Positions 33,907 through 39,077 of a DNA stretch of 39,077 nucleotides are shown here, one piece after another. The stretch is from the NCBI GenBank assembly GCA_947626955.1, contig CANQUB010000010.1, positions 1 to 39,077 on the forward strand, read 5' to 3'. Position 1 is the stretch's first letter, and every line of letters begins with the position of its first letter. A model generated the notes under the pieces. It worked only from the letters and a program-made list of their open reading frames with translations, was not told where the DNA came from and did no database searches. A program made the position numbers and the translations under genes. This stretch comes from an uncultured Clostridia bacterium (GTDB lineage Bacteria > Bacillota > Clostridia > Christensenellales > UBA1242).

Positions 33907-35250
33907 TTAACCTATAACAAATAGCGGTTTTACGCGGAGTTTGGCACGGTCCATTCTAAAGCCTTCTATTTGTCCGTCGGCTGAAATTTTCATGGAAATG
34001 CCGTAGTTAGACAGGGTCTTGGCTGCTGCAAGGCGTCCGCCGCCCGTGCTGCCGGCCTCTATTTTAATAATAGCCCCAACGGCCAGGATATTGCCTTCAT
34101 AGTCTATGATGGTAGCACCGTCGATACCGATAAGCTCTTGTCGCAGTCTTCGGTCAAGTTCTTGGAACTTGCGTCCGTTTATAATTCGCATGAGGTTGGC
34201 TGTCTTTGAGCAGACATCCTTTTTCAAAAACTCGTCATAGGTTGGAACATCGGTTTTAGTTTCGTCGAACCCCGTGAAGAAGGAGCGGTTGATGGAGTCT
34301 TGGATCTTGTAATCATAGCAGTCTTTATAGAGTAGGTCGGTCATGTCGATATGCTTTAGCACATTGAACTTGTCGGTGCTGTTGAGGTGCACAATACACC
34401 CGCCGCCACGTGCGAATGACGTGTCGAGGGCTGAAAGGTAGACAGCTTTCCTGACGTCCAGCCCCTCGTTGCTGCGTTCGGCGAGCAGGGAAATGATCTC
34501 GTCATGCGAAAAGCTTACCCAAGCCCCGTTTCTCTTGGCAAACAGCAGTTGCTTGTCTTTAAAAATCAAAACGTCGCCCTCATCCACAAGGCAAATGCCC
34601 ACTTTTGCACCCGTGCAAAGATTGGCAAAGTCCAAGTATTGGTAAGGGGCGAGCAGGTCGGGCTTGGCATTTCGGGACAAGGCCTGGTAGCTCATCAAAT
34701 ACCCGTCGGCCGAGATGTTTATGCAGGTGTTTATGCCGTCCGAGAGCAGGGCGATGTAGTCACGCCTTAGAATGTGCTCAATATGCATATTAGGGCTGGA
34801 AGTTTTACCCACCAAACGGCTGTTTATGATAAACCCAAAGCGGGCTTTTTTGCCCTCGTAGGTTCTAAGCCCCCAGTTGCTGACCATGGTCAAAACCACG
34901 TCTAGCGTTTCGTAGGCGTTTTTGGACAGGGCACGGCAAATGGCACGCTGAGTGACCTGGTTTTCTAGCCCGGCAATGAGCTCAGACGAGATGTTGGCCT
35001 TAAACAGGGCGCTGACCTCTTCCATGATGGAGCGAACCAAAGATATTTCAAAAGCCTTGAAAGGCTGAACGCGTTTAATTACAAACCTAGTAGGGTCGGT
35101 GCGGTTAAATTTGACCAAAAGAGTGCCGCCATTGCCCATTGCAACGCACGCATCTCTTGGTCCAGACTCCTCCTCGCCGGCAATTTCGGAGCCTGTGAAC
35201 AAAGAGAGAATGTTATCTTGCAAAAAAGTGATAAAGCGTTCTCTTTTCAT
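33907..35250 (-). CDS. Protein with degenerate DisA_N-like diadenylate cyclase domain
   Basis: 447 residues. The C-terminus has the diadenylate cyclase layout: DGAT (377-380), II..G.ILA.G, then GSTGGGRLAAAKTLS (400-414) where true cyclases carry GTRHRAA, and KISADGQIEGF (421-431) like VVSEE.G.I. The RHR catalytic motif is replaced by GGR, so c-di-AMP synthesis is doubtful; a nucleotide-sensing role is more likely. Residues 1-150 and 160-300 form two more domains, not recognised, with a second glycine-rich RGGGCIVHL (281-289). No membrane segments. The weak AGGGAAG ribosome site supports the ATG at 35250. Confidence 0.7.
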   Translation of the reverse strand: MKRERFITFLQDNILSLFTGSEIAGEEESGPRDACVAMGNGGTLLVKFNRTDPTRFVIKRVQPFKAFEISLVRSIMEEVSALFKANISSELIAGLENQVTQRAICRALSKNAYETLDVVLTMVSNWGLRTYEGKKARFGFIINSRLVGKTSSPNMHIEHILRRDYIALLSDGINTCINISADGYLMSYQALSRNAKPDLLAPYQYLDFANLCTGAKVGICLVDEGDVLIFKDKQLLFAKRNGAWVSFSHDEIISLLAERSNEGLDVRKAVYLSALDTSFARGGGCIVHLNSTDKFNVLKHIDMTDLLYKDCYDYKIQDSINRSFFTGFDETKTDVPTYDEFLKKDVCSKTANLMRIINGRKFQELDRRLRQELIGIDGATIIDYEGNILAVGAIIKIEAGSTGGGRLAAAKTLSNYGISMKISADGQIEGFRMDRAKLRVKPLFVIG

Positions 35251-35412
35251 CTTGCTTCCCTAAAACAAGTCATAGTGACCCTTATTATCTTTAATATTAC
35301 ACTAGACCCTGCAAAAAATCTAGTTTTTTAACGCATTTTTTCATCAAAAATAATAAAATTTGCGTTTTTTTAACTTGAAGTTTTTTAAGTGGCTGGTGGT
35401 GAGACAATATAG

Positions 35413-35442
35413 TTGACTAGACTTATTAATTTTTTATATAAT
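35413..35442 (+). promoter_or_regulatory. Hydrogenase promoter
   Basis: TTGACT (35413-35418), 18-bp spacer, TATAAT (35437-35442). Upstream, at about 35308-35335 and 35330-35370, are two T-rich hairpins that act as no obvious gene end. Confidence 0.65.
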
Positions 35443-35469
35443 CAAATATATTAAAAAGTGGAGCAAAAA

Positions 35470-36732
35470 ATGAAAGAAAAAGACAAAATTTATGATTTTT
35501 CTCACCTATGCGACAGCTGTTTGCATATCCTCTTTGAGCGTGGTGAGATAGACAGCCTGCCAAGCGAAAATACGCTTGAGCGTAAGGACTATTGCTACAA
35601 CTGCGGCCAGCCAATTCTCAGCGAGATCAATGAGTTCTCGCACGACTTGGATCTTTTGGAAAGTGCACTATATAACCCAAAGCTCAAAGTGGTGTGCTAC
35701 ACCGCTCCGTCGGTCAGGGTGGCACTTGGCGATGAGTTTGGAATGCCTGTTGGCAGCTTTGTTGAGGGTAAGATGGTGGCCGCACTTAAAAAACTGGGCT
35801 TTTCGGCCGTGTTTGACATGAATACCGGTGCCGACTTCACCATACTTGAAGAGGCCAATGAGTTTTATGAGAGGCTGACGAAAAACAAGAACCTACCAAT
35901 GTTCACCAGTTGCTGCCCGGGCTGGGTCAACTATGCGGTTATGATGCACCCTGAGCTTAAAAGCCACCTTTCCACCTGCAAGAGCCCGCAACAAATGTTT
36001 GGGGCAATAATTAACAGCGTCTATGCCAAGGCTAGCGGCATCGACCCAAAGGATATTTTTGTGGTGTCCATCGTGCCATGCGTGGCAAAGAAGGTGGAGA
36101 ACAAGCAGGCGGGCATCAATTCGTCCAAGGGCTACGACGTTGATGTGGCCATAACCACTCGTGAGATTGCTTCGCTTATTAAATCGCGTGGGATAGACTT
36201 TGCAAACCTTGAGGAACAAAAGTTTGACAACTTCTTTGGCACGGCTTCGGGTGCTGGGGCCATCTTTGGTAACACCGGCGGCGTTATGGAAGCCGTTCTT
36301 AGAACGGTGGGGGATAGGCTGACCAATGGCCAGTGCAAGAGGCTGGAATTTAACATGGTGCGTGGGCTAGACAATGTTCGCCGTGCCGAGGTTAAGTTTG
36401 GCGAAAGGACTATCAAGTTGGCCGTTGTGGTGGGGCTTAAGAATGTCGAGACCATACTCGCTGAACTTAAGGCCGACCCGCATAAATACGACTTCGTCGA
36501 GGTCATGGCCTGTGACGGCGGATGTATTGGTGGGGCAGGACAGCCAAGGCCAAGCGGCATGGAGCTAAGCGAAGTTCTAAAACTCCGCTCAGCTGGGCTC
36601 TATCAAGGGGCTCTAAAACGTCAGGCTAAGCGTGCACATAAAAACAGCGCAGTCATGCAAGTGTACACCAATTATCTCGGCGACATTGGAAGCAGCAAAG
36701 CAAAAAATTTACTACATAGAAAGTATAATTAA
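35470..36732 (+). CDS. Monomeric [FeFe]-hydrogenase with N-terminal CxxC pairs
   Basis: 420 residues. All three H-cluster signatures are present: L1 FTSCCPGW (Cys148/149), L2 VPCVAKK (Cys204; usually MPC), and L3 MACDGGCIGGAGQP (Cys348 and Cys352; usually GGGQP). The enzyme interconverts protons and H2. Instead of ferredoxin-like [4Fe-4S] domains the N-terminus has only CDSC (14-17) and CYNC (42-45), which could hold one metal or one Fe-S cluster. No HydE/F/G maturases or partner subunits are in the window. ATG at 35470 follows GGAG (35460-35463). Monocistronic and divergent from the DisA_N-like gene. Confidence 0.92.
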   Translation: MKEKDKIYDFSHLCDSCLHILFERGEIDSLPSENTLERKDYCYNCGQPILSEINEFSHDLDLLESALYNPKLKVVCYTAPSVRVALGDEFGMPVGSFVEGKMVAALKKLGFSAVFDMNTGADFTILEEANEFYERLTKNKNLPMFTSCCPGWVNYAVMMHPELKSHLSTCKSPQQMFGAIINSVYAKASGIDPKDIFVVSIVPCVAKKVENKQAGINSSKGYDVDVAITTREIASLIKSRGIDFANLEEQKFDNFFGTASGAGAIFGNTGGVMEAVLRTVGDRLTNGQCKRLEFNMVRGLDNVRRAEVKFGERTIKLAVVVGLKNVETILAELKADPHKYDFVEVMACDGGCIGGAGQPRPSGMELSEVLKLRSAGLYQGALKRQAKRAHKNSAVMQVYTNYLGDIGSSKAKNLLHRKYN

Positions 36733-36733
36733 T

Positions 36734-37290
36734 GCGAGGGGCCATTGCCCCTCGCGCTCCCATTTTAAAAAGAGCGGTTGACTTTATTGTCAACCGCTCT
36801 TTTTGAACTTGTAGCTTGCTGACGCTCAGTGAAACGATTGAGAAGCTTTGCAAAGTGTGGCTCCCCTCTTGACGGGGGAGCTGGTCAATATGGGGGCCCC
36901 GACGAGCGAGAATAGGGACCCCGAAAAGCAAAGCTTTTTGGGGAGAGGAGAAAAATGGTCGACCGATGACGGCAAGATGCGATAACATCTTGCCCGTCTT
37001 AAAAGGCCATTTTTTGACGAGGTGGGGAGAGGAGAAGTCGAGGGCCATAATAGGGCAAGCTTGCTTAGCAAGATTGTCCACAAGCAGGCACTCGAACTTC
37101 GACGAGTTGAGGGGGTGAATAGTATCCACTTTTTCACGATGTTAACCAACAACAATAAGGGGCTTGTAAAGCAGCAGATAAGGCAAGATTTATGACAAGA
37201 GCGAAGGAAACTGATGTTTGGTAGACCTGTTTGGTCACCAAATGTCAGTTTTCGATGCTATTGTTATAAAGGTTGCCTTAGGTGCGGAGA
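36734..37290 (-). repeat. Composite intergenic repeat block 4
   Basis: The same modules as blocks 2 and 3, but inverted. From left to right on the plus strand: the CCCTCGC/GCGTCAGC module (36734-36825) with a terminator hairpin (36767-36804) after the hydrogenase; a GCTCCCC/GGGGAGC hairpin (about 36862-36883); two GGGGAGAGGAG motifs (36951-36961, 37024-37034) with different hairpins between them; and the long-hairpin element with its tail (37124-37288). The open frames here are not considered genes. Confidence 0.8.
37178..37280 (-). repeat. Long-hairpin (MITE-like) element, copy B
   Basis: A 103-nt imperfect palindrome, inverted relative to 9544-9647, with the same ATAAGGCAA ends. Several base changes relative to copy A are compensated in the opposite arm. 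Confidence 0.7.
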
Positions 37291-37355
37291 ATGTTGCCGC
37301 CGGCTCGGTAGAGAGGCGGAAAAAACAAAATTTTTCAAAAAACACCCAAATTTGC

Positions 37356-37381
37356 TTGACATGGGGGGGGGGGGATATGAT
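37356..37381 (+). promoter_or_regulatory. Candidate phase-variable promoter with G12 spacer
   Basis: Perfect -35 TTGACA (37356-37361), then T and twelve G (37363-37374), then TATGAT (37376-37381). The spacer is 14 bp in this sequence, too short for good activity; gain of three G would make it 17. Such tracts slip during replication. The downstream gene is the DUF6273 protein. Confidence 0.6.
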
Positions 37382-37403
37382 AGTACTAGTATACTAGTAC
37401 TAT
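37380..37403. promoter_or_regulatory. 24-bp perfect palindrome (possible operator)
   Basis: A perfect palindrome centred on AGTA|TACT, just downstream of the candidate -10 and before the DUF6273 gene. It could be an operator or a leader hairpin. Confidence 0.5.
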
Positions 37404-37466
37404 TAGTGATACTCACTCTTCGAGCGAATGATACTCGAGGCTCCGCCTCGAATGAGGGATACTTAT

Positions 37467-38870
37467 ATGAAAAAGAAACTTCTATCAATCTTTATTCCAA
37501 TAATCATGGTGGCAGTGGTGGCATTGGGAGTTGTTTTACCTACAAGTTTGGCCGATAGGAAAGAGGCGGTAAATAACACTGCGACCTACGCCGAGGACAC
37601 TGGGGCAAGTACGGCCGAAAAGAGCAAGAAAGGCGGAGCAATATTCTTGGCTGAAGGGGTCAGCTACACTATGAAAGGCGGCAAGATTGAGGGTAAAAAG
37701 AAAAAATATGGCGGAGCAGTGTATGTGTCGAAAGATGCTACCTTCACATTGGATGGTGGAACAATAACCAATTGTCAAGCAAAATATGGCGGGGCAATAT
37801 ATGTCGCAAATGGCGGCCACTGCATTATAAAGAGTGGCACAGTAAACCTCAACAAAAGCGAGTCCGGCCCAGCCATTTATGTCGAAACTGGCGGCGATTT
37901 GCAGGTAATTGAAGGCGATATCGACAACAATCTTCAAGAAGACTGGCCAAAGGTAGCAACTGTTAGTGAGGATACAATCAAATTAGGTGGGGTAAACTCT
38001 AGCGTAGAATTACATTATTTAACACTAGGCTCTTATCCACAAACATATGTTGGAGATACTCTAAGGCAGACACTTGAAGATGAGTATGCTAAAGAAAACC
38101 ATGGAACATTAGAAGATATGGGCGTCACCTATAATTCAGGTAAAGACAACGATTGGATAGCTTATAAATACAACGGAACAATATATGTGAGAGGGACGGA
38201 ACAGAAATACGATAATAATAGTTTGTATCAAGACGGAACGTCACCTATAACTGATCGAGTATCTTGGTTTGAAGTTGAGCCTATAAAATGGTATGTCCTT
38301 AACTACGAAGAATATTTGGAAGGCAAGCCTCTCGAACTGTTAAGTACAACCATCTTAGCAAGTAAAGTACGATTCAATCCAAACATAAATATGAGTAATG
38401 ATTGGGAAACCAGTGAGATACGGCAGTGGTGTAATAGTAACTTTTATGACTTTGCTTTTAAGAAAGATGAAAAAGAGGAAATTTTGGCCACCATATTGAA
38501 AAACAATAAGAAAGGTGAGCACAACAAGGATCCAAATATAGAAGGCAACTGGACGGGGAATAATACTACGGATAAAATCTACCTTCTAAGTTACTGGGAT
38601 ATGTACAACACCGATGGCCTATTCCAAGGAAGAACAACAATGTGTTTAGCTAGTGGAAGTGATTTTTCAATAGGGAACAACTTAAGATGTGTGGGTGGAA
38701 CATCATGTCAAACGATCTTTGGAAAGAATGCTGAATGTTGGTTGCGGACAACTGGAGATCAAAACGCTAGTGTATATTATATAACTATTGCTGGTCATCT
38801 CAGTACTTCTCCTTATAACATGACTGGAGATTGCTGTGGCATTCGTCCGGCGTTACGATTATCATTATAG
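37467..38870 (+). CDS. Secreted beta-helix plus DUF6273 protein, complete paralogue
   Basis: 467 residues. ATG at 37467 with GAGGG upstream gives MKKKLLSIFIPIIMVAVVAL, a signal peptide or membrane anchor; the longer frame from 37428 runs through a hairpin and is rejected. Residues about 45-140 are beta-helix repeats (GGAIFLA, GGAVYVS, GGAIYVA, GGTITNC). From about 190 to the end is DUF6273: LGSYPQT, WFEVEPIKWYVLNY, IRQWCNSNFYDFAF, TDKIYLLSYWD, WLRTTGD, and GIRPALRL. Both copies share layout and many blocks but have diverged clearly, most of all in the domain's middle. Repeat blocks flank it on both sides. Likely surface-exposed; role unknown. Confidence 0.88.
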   Translation: MKKKLLSIFIPIIMVAVVALGVVLPTSLADRKEAVNNTATYAEDTGASTAEKSKKGGAIFLAEGVSYTMKGGKIEGKKKKYGGAVYVSKDATFTLDGGTITNCQAKYGGAIYVANGGHCIIKSGTVNLNKSESGPAIYVETGGDLQVIEGDIDNNLQEDWPKVATVSEDTIKLGGVNSSVELHYLTLGSYPQTYVGDTLRQTLEDEYAKENHGTLEDMGVTYNSGKDNDWIAYKYNGTIYVRGTEQKYDNNSLYQDGTSPITDRVSWFEVEPIKWYVLNYEEYLEGKPLELLSTTILASKVRFNPNINMSNDWETSEIRQWCNSNFYDFAFKKDEKEEILATILKNNKKGEHNKDPNIEGNWTGNNTTDKIYLLSYWDMYNTDGLFQGRTTMCLASGSDFSIGNNLRCVGGTSCQTIFGKNAECWLRTTGDQNASVYYITIAGHLSTSPYNMTGDCCGIRPALRLSL

Positions 38871-38872
38871 CG

Positions 38873-39077
38873 GCGTCAGCCTACACTACAAAGTCAAAAT
38901 ATGCGGTTGGCAATTTGGCCAACCGCATATTTTTAATTGGGAGCGCGAGGGGGTGTAGGTTGCGAGCGACTTGTCGTTCGCTCCCAACTCTTCCGCACCT
39001 TCGTCGAAGCTCAAGCTCAATTGTCAGCAAGTTTCTTACGGAACTTGCCGCCTGCAATCGCTTGGCTTCTCCTCTCC
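38873..39077 (+). repeat. Composite intergenic repeat block 5
   Basis: GCGTCAGC module (38873-38950) beginning 2 bases after the stop, with a terminator-like hairpin (38896-38934); then the GAGCGACTTGTCG hairpin (38960-38987); then a segment (39003-39077) that is the near-identical inverted counterpart of 1632-1706. It continues beyond the window. Confidence 0.8.

Noticed and set aside
36734..37290. CRISPR array or integron attC array in the repeat block
   Set aside because: Repeats are not evenly spaced direct repeats with unique spacers, there are no cas or integrase genes, and the hairpins lack attC core sites.
37214..37558. 114-residue open frame across the poly-G region
   Set aside because: It runs through the repeat and the poly-G promoter into the DUF6273 signal peptide in another frame.

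Overview
The window reads as a chromosomal segment of a low-to-moderate GC Bacillota, most likely an uncultured gut-type Clostridia. The grounds are the Firmicutes-type RpoB/RpoC, sigma-A promoters with clean 17-bp spacing, GGAGG ribosome sites, a short Clostridia-style DapB, an oxygen-sensitive [FeFe]-hydrogenase, an S-box (SAM) riboswitch and DUF6273 secreted proteins. No 16S rRNA is present, so finer placement is not possible from this sequence.

Layout. 1-2.0 kb: the 3' part of a secreted beta-helix/DUF6273 protein followed by a modular intergenic repeat. 2.1-9.3 kb: rpoB-rpoC with its own promoter and leader. 9.3-9.9 kb: a long-hairpin terminator element and repeat modules. 9.9-12.2 kb: HD hydrolase overlapping gltX. 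12.2-13.3 kb (minus): Nudix-NADAR operon, apparently leaderless. 13.4-14.6 kb: pgi. 14.7-16.9 kb (minus): a coupled pair of unknown genes, then a DUF11 protein. 17.1-17.4 kb: tRNA-Arg(CCT) and tRNA-Thr(GGT). 17.5-18.7 kb (minus): a protein with an FtsK-gamma-like DNA-binding segment under a compact SAM riboswitch. 18.9-24.6 kb: an AT-richer defence island with a degenerate methylase-like partner, a GIY-YIG/helicase/N6-adenine methylase fusion and a convergent unknown gene. 24.7-26.8 kb: DNA glycosylase, dapA, dapB. 26.8-29.1 kb (minus): an operon of two proteins carrying three related ADP-ribosyltransferase-like domains. 29.2-33.5 kb: P-loop kinase-like gene (minus), comF, secA. 33.5-36.7 kb: a second copy of the terminator element, a repeat block, a DisA_N-like protein (minus) and a monomeric [FeFe]-hydrogenase. 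36.7-39.1 kb: repeat block, a poly-G promoter and a complete paralogue of the first DUF6273 gene, then more repeat.

How it fits together. The core is housekeeping: transcription, tRNA charging, glycolysis, lysine/cell-wall precursors and protein export. Set into it are accessory pieces. The most interesting are (i) the SAM-riboswitch gene of unknown function; (ii) the ART-like operon, which may be functionally connected to the NADAR-Nudix pair that could remove and degrade ADP-ribose; (iii) an unusual restriction-modification pair; (iv) a hairpin element that sits in the terminators of both rpoC and secA with covarying arms; and (v) a 12-G tract between the -35 and -10 of a secreted-protein gene, suggesting phase variation. 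The two DUF6273 genes are bordered by modules of the same repeat family and look like mobile or recombining cassettes.
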